This document shows, piece after piece, positions 52,627-62,383 of a DNA stretch of 64,000 nt. The notes beneath the pieces are model-generated. The model made no database searches, was not told where the DNA came from, and saw nothing but the letters and a program-made list of their open reading frames with translations. A program made the position numbers and the translations under genes. Source of the stretch: Salibacter sp031581065 (lineage in GTDB: Bacteria > Bacteroidota > Bacteroidia > Flavobacteriales_G > Salibacteraceae). The stretch is from the NCBI RefSeq assembly GCF_031581065.1, contig NZ_JAVLBN010000003.1, forward strand, positions 1-64,000, given 5' to 3'. Positions within the stretch are counted from its first letter, which is position 1. Each line of letters begins with the position of its first letter.

Positions 52627-55600
52627 TTAAGTTCTTTCAATTTTAAACTTACAGGTGAGGTCTTCATTAAGCTCGCTTTCATGAACGTTATCGCCTGAAA
52701 GTGAGTCTACAAAATTTAGCTCATCTGCCAATGTTTCCGCGCAAATATAATCGAAATTATCGTTTACTGCAGCGGTTAACAATTCTTGTGATTCAACAGT
52801 GATCTCAATGCGGTCAGTTACGTCAAAACCACTGTCTTTACGCAGGTTTTGAATGCGGTTGACTAATTCACGCGTAATTCCCTCGTGGCGCAATTCATCA
52901 TTCAGTTGAATGTCGAGTGCAACGGTAATTCCGTTTTCTGTCATAACGAGCCATCCGGGAATATCGTCAGTCGAAATCTCAACATCATCAATTGTGAGGG
53001 TTACATTTTCACCCTGAACCTCGATTTGGATCTGACCATTGCGTTCCAGCTCGTTGATATCTTCCTGTTCAAACTGATTGACAGCGGCTGCTATACCCTT
53101 CATCAGTTTGCCGTATTTTGGGCCTAGCGCTTTGAAATCGGGCTTGATCTGTTTTACCAATACGCCTTTCGTATCGTTGAGGAATTCGATTTCTTTGATG
53201 TTCGTTTCCGTTTTGATGAGGTTTGCCACATCGCTCAGTTGACGCTCAAAGGTGTCGTTCAGAACCGGAACCATGATCTTTTGAAGTGGCTGGCGAACTT
53301 TGATACTCTCTTTCTTGCGAAGAGCTAGAATCATTGAAGATACTTGCTGAGCGATAGACATGCGCTCTTCGAGGTCGGTGTCGATTTCACTTTCAACAAC
53401 TTCTGGCATGAAAGCGAGATGAACACTTTCCTGATCTTCTTTTGAGGTAACGCTGTTCAGATCGCGGTACAATTGCTCTGCGTAAAACGGAGCTATTGGA
53501 GCAGCCAGCTTTGCAACTGCCGTGAGACATTCGTAAAGCGTTTGATAAGCTGCAATTTTATCCTGACCGTAATCACCTCGCCAAAAACGTTTACGACTGA
53601 GGCGTACGTGCCAGTTCGATAGGTTTTCAACGACAAACTCCTGAATCAACCGGCCTGCTTTTGTTGGCTCGTAATCAGCGTAAGCTGCGTCAACTTCTTT
53701 GATGAGTGAGTTGAGTTTTGAAATTACCCAGCGATCGATCTCAGGGCGATCTTTGATGTCTATTTTATCCTCGCTGAAAGTAAAGCCATCTACGTTGGCG
53801 TAGAGCGAGAAGAAAGCGTAGGTATTTTGAAGGGCTCTGAAGAACTTGCGTTTAACTTCATTAACTCCTTCGAGATCAAACTTGAGGTTATCCCACGGCT
53901 GAGCATTCGTGATCATGTACCAGCGAATAGCATCTGTACCGTATTTTTCCATCGCTTCAAATGGCTCAACAGCATTGCCAAGGCGCTTCGACATCTTTTG
54001 TCCGTTCTTGTCGAGAACGAGTCCGTTTGAAACGACATTCTTGTAAGCTACGCTATCAAATATCATAGACCCGATGGCGTGCAACGTGAAGAACCAACCG
54101 CGTGTTTGGTCAACTCCTTCAGCGATGAAGTCGGCCGGGTAAGATTGGTTCTGATCGATAGCTTCTTTGTTTTCAAATGGGTAGTGATGTTGTGCGTAAG
54201 GCATTGAACCGGAATCGAACCAAACATCAATCAAATCCTTTTCACGAGTCATCGTTTCACCCGATTTGCTCACGAGTTTTACATCATCAACATAAGGACG
54301 GTGAAGATCAATTTGATCGTAATTCGATTCATCCATATTGCCTGGTTTGAAGTCAGCGAGCGGATTGTTGTCCATCACTCCGGCTTCAACGGCTTTGTCG
54401 ATTTCGTCTTTCAGTTCTTCAACTGATCCCACGACTTTTACTTCGTCACCCTCTTCAGTTGTCCATACAGGAAGCGGAATTCCCCAGTAGCGTGAACGGG
54501 ATAAATTCCAGTCGTTGAGGTTTTCGAGCCAATTCCCGAAACGGCCTTCACCGGTTGCTTTTGGTTTCCAGTTGATCGTTTTGTTGAGCCCGATCATTTG
54601 ATCCTTCATCTCAGTTGAGCGGATGAACCACGAATCGAGCGGGTAGTAGAGAACCGGCTTATCAGTACGCCAGCAATGCGGATAGCTGTGCGTGTACTTT
54701 TCAACATTAAAGGCGAGCCCTTCCATCTTGAGTTTGATGGAAATGCGCTCGTCAACGCTCAAATATTTATCAATGTTCTTGATGACATCTTTTAAATCGG
54801 TTTGTTGCTTTTTAAGGGCTTCTTCCTTTTCCTCATCGGTGAGGTACTCTTCTTTTACATATTCACCGCCAATTCCAAAAACATCATCTTTTACGGTTTC
54901 AAGGAATTTACCCTGTAAATCTACGAGTGGACTCGGGTTTCCGTTTTTGTCTTCCACGAGCATTGGTGGAACTCCGGCTTCTTTTGCTACGCGGGCATCA
55001 TCAGCACCAAATGTTGGAGCGGTGTGAACGATTCCGGTACCATCTTCGGTAGTGACAAAGTCGCCCGGAATTACGCGAAAAGCATCATCCGGATTTTCCA
55101 TCGGTTTGGCGTATGGAAGTAGTTGCTCGTAGTTTGTGCCCACGAGGTCTTTACCTTTGAACGATTCTGCGATGTAAAACGGAATCTTCTTGTCGCCTTT
55201 TTGGAAAGCTACAACGCCTTCAAGCGTATCGACCTGTTGGAATTTCTTTCCGAGGACGTTTTTGACAAGGTCCTTAGCCAACACGATAAATATTGGCTCG
55301 TGCGTGTATTGGTTGAAGGTTCTGACCAGCACATAATCGATTTTTTCACCTACGGTCAGAGCCGTGTTTGAGGGCAACGTCCAGGGTGTAGTGGTCCATG
55401 CCAGCAGATAGAGATTACCTTCTTCATAAGCAGCTTTAAGAGCCGGTACCTTGAAAGTAGAATCGGCAACTTTAAACTGTGCGATGATTGTTGTGTCCTT
55501 GACATCGCGATAGCAACCGGGCATGTTGAGCTCGTGCGAGCTGAGCCCGGTACCGGCTTTTGGCGAATAAGGCTGAATGGTGTAACCCTTGTAGAGCAAG

Positions 55601-56112
55601 TTCTTTTCGTGAAATTGCTTGAGCAACCACCACACTGTTTCGATGTATTTTGTTTTGTAGGTGATATACGGATCGTCCATATCCACCCAATACCCCATTT
55701 TTTCTGTGAGGTTGTTCCAGATATCAGTATAGCGCATTACCGCTTCGCGGCAGGCTTTGTTGTAATCAGCAATGGAAATTTTATCACCGATGTCTTCTTT
55801 GTTGATGCCCAGCTCCTTCTCAACGCCTAATTCAACTGGGAGTCCGTGTGTATCCCATCCAGCTTTGCGTTTTACCTGTTTGCCTTTCATCGTTTGATAG
55901 CGGCAAAAAAGGTCTTTGATGGTGCGGGCCATCACGTGGTGGATGCCCGGTTTCCCGTTAGCAGACGGAGGTCCTTCGTAAAAGACGAATGGGTCAGAAC
56001 CGGTGCGTTCTTCAACCGACTTTTCAAAGATGCGGTTGTTTTTCCAGAATTCGTTTATTTCATCTGCAACCTCTGTGAGGTTTAACTGCTTGTATTCGTT
56101 GAATTTCGCCAT
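52627..56112 (-). CDS. ileS: isoleucyl-tRNA synthetase
   Basis: 1161 residues, class I aminoacyl-tRNA synthetase charging tRNA-Ile. The HIGH-like motif is in 'GPPSANGKPGIHHVMARTI', the editing domain has 'TTPWTLPSNTALTVG' and 'GTGIVHTAPTFGADD', and the KMSKS motif is 'NGQKMSKRLGNAV'. It is the long type with a C-terminal extension typical of IleS2-like/Bacteroidota forms; IleS2-type enzymes elsewhere can be mupirocin-resistant, but that is not deducible here. ileS, the DksA-like gene and lspA form one operon. Confidence 0.98.
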   Translation of the reverse strand: MAKFNEYKQLNLTEVADEINEFWKNNRIFEKSVEERTGSDPFVFYEGPPSANGKPGIHHVMARTIKDLFCRYQTMKGKQVKRKAGWDTHGLPVELGVEKELGINKEDIGDKISIADYNKACREAVMRYTDIWNNLTEKMGYWVDMDDPYITYKTKYIETVWWLLKQFHEKNLLYKGYTIQPYSPKAGTGLSSHELNMPGCYRDVKDTTIIAQFKVADSTFKVPALKAAYEEGNLYLLAWTTTPWTLPSNTALTVGEKIDYVLVRTFNQYTHEPIFIVLAKDLVKNVLGKKFQQVDTLEGVVAFQKGDKKIPFYIAESFKGKDLVGTNYEQLLPYAKPMENPDDAFRVIPGDFVTTEDGTGIVHTAPTFGADDARVAKEAGVPPMLVEDKNGNPSPLVDLQGKFLETVKDDVFGIGGEYVKEEYLTDEEKEEALKKQQTDLKDVIKNIDKYLSVDERISIKLKMEGLAFNVEKYTHSYPHCWRTDKPVLYYPLDSWFIRSTEMKDQMIGLNKTINWKPKATGEGRFGNWLENLNDWNLSRSRYWGIPLPVWTTEEGDEVKVVGSVEELKDEIDKAVEAGVMDNNPLADFKPGNMDESNYDQIDLHRPYVDDVKLVSKSGETMTREKDLIDVWFDSGSMPYAQHHYPFENKEAIDQNQSYPADFIAEGVDQTRGWFFTLHAIGSMIFDSVAYKNVVSNGLVLDKNGQKMSKRLGNAVEPFEAMEKYGTDAIRWYMITNAQPWDNLKFDLEGVNEVKRKFFRALQNTYAFFSLYANVDGFTFSEDKIDIKDRPEIDRWVISKLNSLIKEVDAAYADYEPTKAGRLIQEFVVENLSNWHVRLSRKRFWRGDYGQDKIAAYQTLYECLTAVAKLAAPIAPFYAEQLYRDLNSVTSKEDQESVHLAFMPEVVESEIDTDLEERMSIAQQVSSMILALRKKESIKVRQPLQKIMVPVLNDTFERQLSDVANLIKTETNIKEIEFLNDTKGVLVKQIKPDFKALGPKYGKLMKGIAAAVNQFEQEDINELERNGQIQIEVQGENVTLTIDDVEISTDDIPGWLVMTENGITVALDIQLNDELRHEGITRELVNRIQNLRKDSGFDVTDRIEITVESQELLTAAVNDNFDYICAETLADELNFVDSLSGDNVHESELNEDLTCKFKIERT

Positions 56113-56140
56113 GATTTGGACTTTGCCCTAAAAATGCGAG

Positions 56141-56148
56141 CAAAGGTA
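56141..56148 (-). promoter_or_regulatory. candidate -7 element (TACCTTTG) for ileS operon
   Basis: TACCTTTG on the minus strand, 28 bases upstream of the ileS ATG. Same octamer as before tatA and the pyrophosphorylase gene. Confidence 0.5.
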
Positions 56149-56681
56149 AAATTTTGAATAGATTGCGCGGGTGTTAAAATGCATGTCCTTCGTGCAAGAT
56201 GATATTATCTTATCTGTGTTGCTCTATATTTTAAAGAAGTTAATCTTACAAATAATGCTTGTAAAATATTGCTCATGGGGAATTTAGTCTAAATGTGTTT
56301 TCACTGTGATTAAATAATGAATTCATTATTATAAATTAGATTAGCAGGAGTTTATAAAAAACACATTCAACTAGTTGCTTTATTGATGCTTTAGGCTTTT
56401 GCAATGTACTGCAAAAGCAACCTACAAGTGAATATCACCTTCTGTTAATATAAAAATGCAAATAGTTATCAATAATGTAAATTAAATCGATAATATACGT
56501 AAACATTTAGTGCTTATTTACACTCCTTAATGTTGTATGTATGTTACAGAAAGATTATCGGAAAAACGCAGATTATAAAAAAAAGGTAAAAATATTGTAA
56601 AAAAACATATTAGGTGCTTTTGATTTAATAATTGTATGATCTTGTTTAATCTAAAACATGATGTCTCATACACATCAAAAG

Positions 56682-56712
56682 CCTTACAAAACGTTAAATA
56701 CGTTTTGTAAGG
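56682..56712. terminator. 13-bp perfect hairpin
   Basis: CCTTACAAAACGT (56682-56694) and ACGTTTTGTAAGG (56700-56712) with loop TAAAT, followed by TTTATTT on the plus strand. No plus-strand gene precedes it, so it may end a small RNA. Confidence 0.65.
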
Positions 56713-56806
56713 TTTATTTAAACAAATAGGTATTTTTAAGATTACACTCAAGATCGAGCACTTTCTTTAAGGTTTAGTTTATGTTTGATCAAGATTGTTA
56801 GGTTAG

Positions 56807-56836
56807 ACAGCCTCACAGAGTGGGGCTGTTTTTTTT
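56807..56836 (+). terminator. rho-independent terminator without a visible gene
   Basis: ACAGCCTCAC (56807-56816), loop AGA, GTGGGGCTGT (56820-56829, one G-T wobble), then eight T. Its left flank (AAGGTTTAGTTTA, then TTGTTAGGT) resembles the flank of the terminator after the HYR-repeat gene at 60185. Confidence 0.8.
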
Positions 56837-57521
56837 GAATGGTTTGTTATCAACCGCTCAATATTTGTTCTTTCTACTCTTTAATCAAATCCAAAAATCA
56901 ATACGCTCTATTTTTTTAGGCCCTTTTATAAAATTTTGCTTTGAACGTCACTAAAACAGAATATTCATTTCATTTATGGATACTTCCTTTAAAAGTCACC
57001 TGAGCAAATTCTATTTTTAAAGCCCGCTTAATCTGCTTGGCTTTTTTCTCAATATTCTAAAGTGCCTCAACCAATTAACCTTTCTGACTTTAATGTTATG
57101 AATAGTGTCAAGATCTGTTCTGTTAAGCACTATTTAGGGTATGTATTGCTGGAACTCTAACTTTTTCAGTTTGAGTTTTTAAAATAAACGTTTTGAAAAA
57201 AATTTTGCTGCCTACGTATTAGAAGAGCTTTATTGATCGATTAGGTGGAAATTTCCTTATTTTCATTAAAGGTGTAATCCCTTGTTCAATAGTTTTATGC
57301 TTTCCTCTTAGTTCGTATTATAACCATTAAAGTTAATTACCTCAAATAATGCCATGCGTGCTATTCAAAAATAGCAAATATAATTTAAAAAAAAGTACTT
57401 AAAAAAGCAAAAAACAGATCATTTCTATCACTTTTTATCACATCTCACATAACAACAACTAAATTCAATATAAGGCCTTAGAGATAGTGGTATTTTTGTA
57501 AAAATTTTAAAAAAAATTGTC

Positions 57522-60143
57522 ATGAACAACATTAGATTTCTGCTTTTAGCATCCTTAATTTTTATGTCTGCAAACCAAGTGTTTTCTCACTCTGTACAAA
57601 CATTTTGGGAAGAAAGGAATAATGGATCTATTCGATTTTGGTTAGAGCATTGGCATGGTCAACCATCCCAAGGTTCACTTTCAAATTTCTACATAGTTGT
57701 TGATCAAGGGTCAGGCAATCAAAATGTCACAGCTACTGGAGCAGTGAACAACACCTCTTTCAGTAATTTACCTGTTCAAGGATCCGTACAAAACCGATCA
57801 ACCTGTTACGCAGCAAATAGTTACAATAACTGGGTTTATTACGATTTTTATCCAGCTTCGTGTAACCAATCTTTGACAATTACATTTGTTGATGGCCCAC
57901 CTGCTGAGACAACACCAGCTTGTAATGGACTTTTTGGTTTCTCAGTAACTAAAACCTTCAATGATAATGCTGCGCCAACTATTGTTGCCAATGATTTAAA
58001 TGTGAGTACATCATCAACGAATTGCTCTTATGTAGCGGGGTCGTTTTCAAATGTTACTGTAACAGATAATTGTGATTCAAATCCTAATGTTTCTTACAGT
58101 ATTAACAATCAGTCAATTAACCCTTCAACTTACCAATTTCCTGTAGGCTCAACAACAGTTGATGTAACAGCATCTGATAATACAGGTGTACCAACTAATA
58201 ACACTTCAACATCATCTTTTAACGTTGTAGTTTCAGACAATATTAGTCCTACCGTCCAGGCGCAAAACATAACTATACAACTCGATTCCAATGGACAGGC
58301 TACAATTTCCACATCAGATGTCGAAAATGGGTCATCCGATAATTGTACAACTCCTACATTAAGTTTAGATAAAACAACTTTTGATTGCAATGATCTAGGT
58401 GCAAATACGGTTACACTTTCTGCAGATGATGGGAATGGGAATATTTCAGCTGTTTCAGCAACTGTTACAGTATCAGATAGTATAGCACCATCAGCAATTT
58501 CTCAGGATATTACAGTATATCTCGATGCAAATGGCCAGGCAAGTATAACAACCAATGATATCGATAACGGATCAAGTGACAATTGCTCGATAAGTAGTAT
58601 GACACTTGACCAAACGAGTTTCACTTGTGCGGATACCGGTCAAAATACGGTTACTTTAACCGTAACAGACGGCAGCAACAATGTGTCAACATCTTCAGCT
58701 GTTGTAACAGTTGAAGACACAATAGCGCCCAATATCCAAACTCAAAGTGTAACAGTTTACCTCGACAGTTTAGGTCAGGCAAGTACAACAGCTATGAGTA
58801 TAGATGCTGGCAGCAGTGATAATTGTGCTATTGACACCATGTTCTTAAGTGAAAGTAACTTTGATTGTTCACACATCGGCACAAACACGGTACAGTTGAT
58901 TGCTACTGATGTTAATGGTAATACTGATTCATCAAGTGCTATTGTAACAGTTGAAGATACTATTGCTCCTGAGGTAATAACTCAGGGTGTAACCCTTTAT
59001 CTGGATAGTACAGGAACGGCAGTACTAACGCCATCGGTATTTGATAATGGTTCTAATGATAATTGTTCAATAGACAGTATGAGCTTGAGTCAGGATACAT
59101 TCACATGCTCTGATTTAGGCTTACATGTTGTTGATTTACATGCAACAGATCAGAGTGGTAACGGTGCAACATCAAATGCTCTTGTTTCTGTTACAGACAC
59201 CATAGCTCCCCTGTTGAGATCTTTCTCCAACATAACAGTTTATCTTGACAGCTCTGGCACTGCCTCAATTGATGCGGGCATGCTCGATAGTAACTCAGTA
59301 GATAACTGTAATTTAGATACTATTTATCTATCTCGTACAACGTTGGCATGTGCTGACCTTGGAAGCACAACAGTAGAGTTAATTGGAAAAGATAGATCGA
59401 TGAACGAATCGCGATTACTGGTAAACATAACTGTAGAGGACACACTTGCTCCTTCGATTGAGTGTCCATCGAGCTTTGATGCATGTGCCGGTATAGTGGA
59501 CTTCCCAGATGCTGTCAGCAACGATAACTGTACCAGTACAGTAACTAATACAGGGAATGTTTTTTCAGGAGACAGTTTAACAGAAGGTGAATATGTAACA
59601 TCATTTGAGGCTGTTGATGAAGCGGGCAATGTGGCTAGTTGTACAACAAGTTTTAGTGTCAATGCTATTCCAGAAGTGGATCTTGGAGCAGACACAGCAG
59701 TTGGCCCAGGTCATGTTGTGAGTTTTTCAGTAAATGATACAGTCAGCGAATACCTTTGGAGTACAGGAGATACAACCAGATCTCTTGATCTAAAAGTATT
59801 GACAGACACAACCGTTTGGATTAGTGTAACTGACAGTAATAGCTGTACAGGATCAGATACAGCAACTGTTACCATTCTCACAGGTATAAAGGGATCTGAA
59901 AAAACTCTTAATGTGAGTGCTTATCCAAACCCAACCAGAGGTGAAGTAAAAGTTGAATTGCTTGGGGTAGAAAATTTGAATTACCATTTAATAGATATGG
60001 CAGGAAGAATACTCCAAAGCGGTAATATGCAATCGGGTTTAAACCGATTAGATATAAGCAGATATGCAACATCAGTTTATTATCTTCAGCTTCAAAATGA
60101 ACAAGGAGAAGGTATAAAGGTTATACGATTGGTTAAGCAATAA
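57522..60143 (+). CDS. HYR-repeat T9SS surface protein
   Basis: 873 residues: signal peptide ending 'LIFMSANQVFS|H', an N-terminal beta domain (about 25-155, 'SVQTFWEERNNGSIRFWLEH'), a first HYR-like unit, five consecutive repeats of 80, 80, 80, 80 and 81 residues, one canonical HYR unit ('APSIECPSSFDAC' to 'CTTSFSV'), an Ig-like segment ('VDLGADTAVGPGHVVSFSVN') and a C-terminal sorting domain ('AYPNPTRGEVKVELLG' to 'IRLVKQ'). Likely a long, disulfide-bonded, calcium-rich rod on the cell surface; an adhesive role is inferred. Terminated by the hairpin at 60185. Confidence 0.88.
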   Translation: MNNIRFLLLASLIFMSANQVFSHSVQTFWEERNNGSIRFWLEHWHGQPSQGSLSNFYIVVDQGSGNQNVTATGAVNNTSFSNLPVQGSVQNRSTCYAANSYNNWVYYDFYPASCNQSLTITFVDGPPAETTPACNGLFGFSVTKTFNDNAAPTIVANDLNVSTSSTNCSYVAGSFSNVTVTDNCDSNPNVSYSINNQSINPSTYQFPVGSTTVDVTASDNTGVPTNNTSTSSFNVVVSDNISPTVQAQNITIQLDSNGQATISTSDVENGSSDNCTTPTLSLDKTTFDCNDLGANTVTLSADDGNGNISAVSATVTVSDSIAPSAISQDITVYLDANGQASITTNDIDNGSSDNCSISSMTLDQTSFTCADTGQNTVTLTVTDGSNNVSTSSAVVTVEDTIAPNIQTQSVTVYLDSLGQASTTAMSIDAGSSDNCAIDTMFLSESNFDCSHIGTNTVQLIATDVNGNTDSSSAIVTVEDTIAPEVITQGVTLYLDSTGTAVLTPSVFDNGSNDNCSIDSMSLSQDTFTCSDLGLHVVDLHATDQSGNGATSNALVSVTDTIAPLLRSFSNITVYLDSSGTASIDAGMLDSNSVDNCNLDTIYLSRTTLACADLGSTTVELIGKDRSMNESRLLVNITVEDTLAPSIECPSSFDACAGIVDFPDAVSNDNCTSTVTNTGNVFSGDSLTEGEYVTSFEAVDEAGNVASCTTSFSVNAIPEVDLGADTAVGPGHVVSFSVNDTVSEYLWSTGDTTRSLDLKVLTDTTVWISVTDSNSCTGSDTATVTILTGIKGSEKTLNVSAYPNPTRGEVKVELLGVENLNYHLIDMAGRILQSGNMQSGLNRLDISRYATSVYYLQLQNEQGEGIKVIRLVKQ
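58242..59444 (+). repeat. five tandem 240-243 bp HYR-type coding repeats
   Basis: Units start at 58242, 58482, 58722, 58962 and 59202. Each has the pattern APxxxxQxxTVYLDxxGQA, then a GSSDNC motif, a second Cys in FxC, NTVxLxxxDxxGN and VTVxDT. The protein pattern is regular but the DNA is diverged, so this is an older array than that at 2243. Confidence 0.9.
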
Positions 60144-60184
60144 TTTCCAAGGTTTAGTTTAGTTTAACCATGTTTGTTAGGTAT

Positions 60185-60221
60185 AGCAGGCTTGATTTAT
60201 TTCAAGCCTGCTTTTTTTTTA
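60185..60221 (+). terminator. terminator after the HYR-repeat gene
   Basis: AGCAGGCTTGA (60185-60195) and TCAAGCCTGCT (60202-60212) form an 11-bp perfect stem with a 6-base loop and run into nine or more T. Confidence 0.92.
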
Positions 60222-60313
60222 ACTCAGAAGCAATATCCAGTTAATCCAACATCCAGCTAAGTAAAAATCATTCATTTGTTATAAATTCGCCAACTTAAGA
60301 ATTAATTGACAAT

Positions 60314-62383
60314 TTGAAATTTAAGCTAAGCAAAATAAAGCCTCAGGATACTGAGTTTTACGAAATATTATTCAACTATTTCGAAAATCAAGACAATGAG
60401 GTGTTTTGTTTTTTAGCCTTTGATTTAGAAGAATATGTGTTTTCAAACAAAATCAAAAGTCATCTAAATCTAGACAATGAGCAAGTCAAAGCTATACTAA
60501 ATCAAGGTATTGACCCGGTTTATGAGGGTTACGTAGAGAGTCTTGGTAAATTCGGCATTGGAGAAAGAAGGAGATTTCTTCGAGTAGATTTAAATTTGAA
60601 TCAAGAAACTAAACCATTTGTTACAACAAAATTAGTTGACTTTACCCCTATTGGCCTAGATTTTATTTTATTCGTTCTGTTCCCTTCAAAATTGTTCTCA
60701 CCTAAGAAAATTAATGAGAATATAATAAAGTTTATATACGAACCCTCTCACTCTGTAGGCTTATTGAATAATGATACAATCACCCTTTCAAACTCAACGA
60801 GTTTGAAGCTTGAAAATGTTAAAGTAAAGACCCAGACAGAGTATAAAGGAAGAAAAATAATCTTTTTTCAAAACCCGAATTCAAACTACCTCAATGAGCT
60901 TATTAAAGATTTTAGTGAAGTCCTAAAAAGTAGGGACGAACAAATTCATTACAGAGAGTTACTGACAGAGTCTATCTTCTCAGGTTATTGGGATTGGAAC
61001 ATCAAAACAAATTATGAGTATCTCAGCCCACAATTCAAAGCTATGTTTGGGTATGATGTTGATGAAATGGAACATTCTCCAGAGTCATGGCAAAAGATCG
61101 CTTACAAAGAAGACTTACCTAAACTATTCGCAGAATTTGAAAAACATGTAGGTTCTAGAGGAGCCAAGCCGTTTTCCTCAATTACAAGATTTTATCATAA
61201 AGAAGGACATACTAAATACGTTTTATGTAGCGGGAGGGTTGTTGAGTGGGATGAGGACTGGAAACCAAAAAGAGCAATTGGTACCCATGTCGATTTGACC
61301 GAGCAATTTGAAACTAGAAAAAAACTAGATCAAAAAACAGAGGAAGCGCATAATATTTTTAGTTTTTCAAACTCATTGTTCTTTTTGATTGATAAGGAAG
61401 GAGAGATAGTTTGGAACTCACCTAATATCAAGGAGAAGCTCAAAACTTCTAAAGGTGACTTAACCGGAAAGTCTGTTTTAACACTACTAAATCGAAAATC
61501 AGACACAATAAGCTCCTTTTTAGAAGATAAAATTGAAATTAAATCTGCACAAAATGAAAGGTGGTATGAAGTCTTTGCAACTGAAATTAGGCAGCACCTA
61601 GAAAATGAGAATGTTGATAGTGCAAAATATTTTTTTCAACTCCAGGATATTACTGAAAGAAAAAAAGCTGAAGAAATTTACAAGAAAAATTTAGAAAAGG
61701 AAGAGAAAATTATTGAGCAGCAAAAAGTTTTTCTTTCTGCGAGTTCTCATATTTTGAGAACTCCACTTTCTGTAATTAACACCAATATAGAGATTATAAA
61801 AGAAAAACTTAAAGCTTTAGAACTATCTAATAAGTTCTCTAACATAGAGGTTATTCAAAATCAAGTTAAAAAGATCAATGGTCTGATCTCTGATATGACA
61901 GAATATACCAATGTTAAAGAAAGAGAAAAGTCAAAAGTTAACGGAGAAGAGTTAATCGACTTAATAGTTGAAGAAGCTAGAGATCATGAAATAGGTTTCT
62001 CTGTAGAAACAAGGACATCTTTGAAAAATTACTATACTAAGTCAAATAAAGTTAACCTGGCAAACCTATTAAACACTTATTTTACTTTAATAAATGTAGG
62101 CGGAGAGCAAAATCATTCATGTGAAATATACAGGTCAGGAAATGAGTTGTGTGTTGTTTCCCGTGGTGGTTTAATTGAAGGGTTTCACAACATTGTTAAA
62201 AAACACTTTAGTGACGATAGTACTTTTGATATAGATCATATGTCTAGTAAAATAATAGAGTTACAGTTTAAATTTGAATTTTTTATAGAATTGGTCAATA
62301 TTGAGCTATTAAAATTCAATTTTAAAGAGGCTGACGATAACACAATCTCTTATAAATTAGCATTTAATCTATATGAAAACTAG
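60314..62383 (+). CDS. PAS-containing histidine-kinase-like protein with degenerate ATPase domain
   Basis: 689 residues from a TTG start at 60314; no ATG precedes the conserved start. No TM segment is seen, so cytoplasmic. An unassigned N-terminal region (1-215), a PAS_3 domain about 220-335 ('IFSGYWDWNIKTNYEYLSPQ', 'YKEDLPKLFAEFEKHV', 'GTHVDLTEQFE'), a second PAS about 345-455, and a DHp-like helix pair with H-box 'SSHILRTPLSVINT' (about 478-540). The C-terminal part has no N-box, no DxGxG and no GxGxG, only 'LCVVSRGGLIEG', so ATP binding is unlikely. Overlaps the next gene by 11 bases. Confidence 0.8.
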   Translation: MKFKLSKIKPQDTEFYEILFNYFENQDNEVFCFLAFDLEEYVFSNKIKSHLNLDNEQVKAILNQGIDPVYEGYVESLGKFGIGERRRFLRVDLNLNQETKPFVTTKLVDFTPIGLDFILFVLFPSKLFSPKKINENIIKFIYEPSHSVGLLNNDTITLSNSTSLKLENVKVKTQTEYKGRKIIFFQNPNSNYLNELIKDFSEVLKSRDEQIHYRELLTESIFSGYWDWNIKTNYEYLSPQFKAMFGYDVDEMEHSPESWQKIAYKEDLPKLFAEFEKHVGSRGAKPFSSITRFYHKEGHTKYVLCSGRVVEWDEDWKPKRAIGTHVDLTEQFETRKKLDQKTEEAHNIFSFSNSLFFLIDKEGEIVWNSPNIKEKLKTSKGDLTGKSVLTLLNRKSDTISSFLEDKIEIKSAQNERWYEVFATEIRQHLENENVDSAKYFFQLQDITERKKAEEIYKKNLEKEEKIIEQQKVFLSASSHILRTPLSVINTNIEIIKEKLKALELSNKFSNIEVIQNQVKKINGLISDMTEYTNVKEREKSKVNGEELIDLIVEEARDHEIGFSVETRTSLKNYYTKSNKVNLANLLNTYFTLINVGGEQNHSCEIYRSGNELCVVSRGGLIEGFHNIVKKHFSDDSTFDIDHMSSKIIELQFKFEFFIELVNIELLKFNFKEADDNTISYKLAFNLYEN

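Larger units (their letters stand above)
2780..56001. repeat. dispersed 10-mer GGNTCTGACC, 28 copies
   Basis: Start positions by variant. GGTTCTGACC/GGTCAGAACC: 5128, 6264, 8136, 10822, 13826, 22335, 25444, 27713, 29738, 38567, 39197, 44043, 55318, 55992. GGATCTGACC/GGTCAGATCC: 7968, 13528, 16135, 17881, 31970, 38830, 53028. GGCTCTGACC/GGTCAGAGCC: 20001, 23897, 38525, 45152, 55354. GGGTCTGACC/GGTCAGACCC: 2780, 26944. Frequent single-mismatch forms: GGTTCTGATC (18139, 19879, 29720, 44246, 54147) and GGTTCTGACT (11177, 15379, 16979, 22640). Some copies extend to an imperfect palindrome TCGGT-TCTG-ACCGA (27711, 38565). Nine fixed bases predict about 0.5 occurrence on both strands of 64 kb. Confidence 0.9.
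56113..57521. other. 1.4-kb gene-free AT-rich region with two strong hairpins
   Basis: No convincing coding frame on either strand and no tRNA. It holds the ileS promoter element, hairpins at 56682-56712 and 56807-56836, and a possible -7 box (TATTTTTG, 57491-57498) before the HYR-repeat gene. What the hairpins terminate is unclear. Confidence 0.8.

Noticed and set aside
2780..56001. Chi- or KOPS-type interpretation of the GGNTCTGACC motif
   Set aside because: Those signals are strongly polarised along a replichore; here both orientations occur about equally on either strand, so a strand-biased recombination or segregation signal is less likely, though not excluded by one window.
56527..56751. 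74-residue minus-strand frame in the gene-free region
   Set aside because: Composition is that of AT-rich spacer, no signal peptide or domain, and it runs through a strong hairpin.
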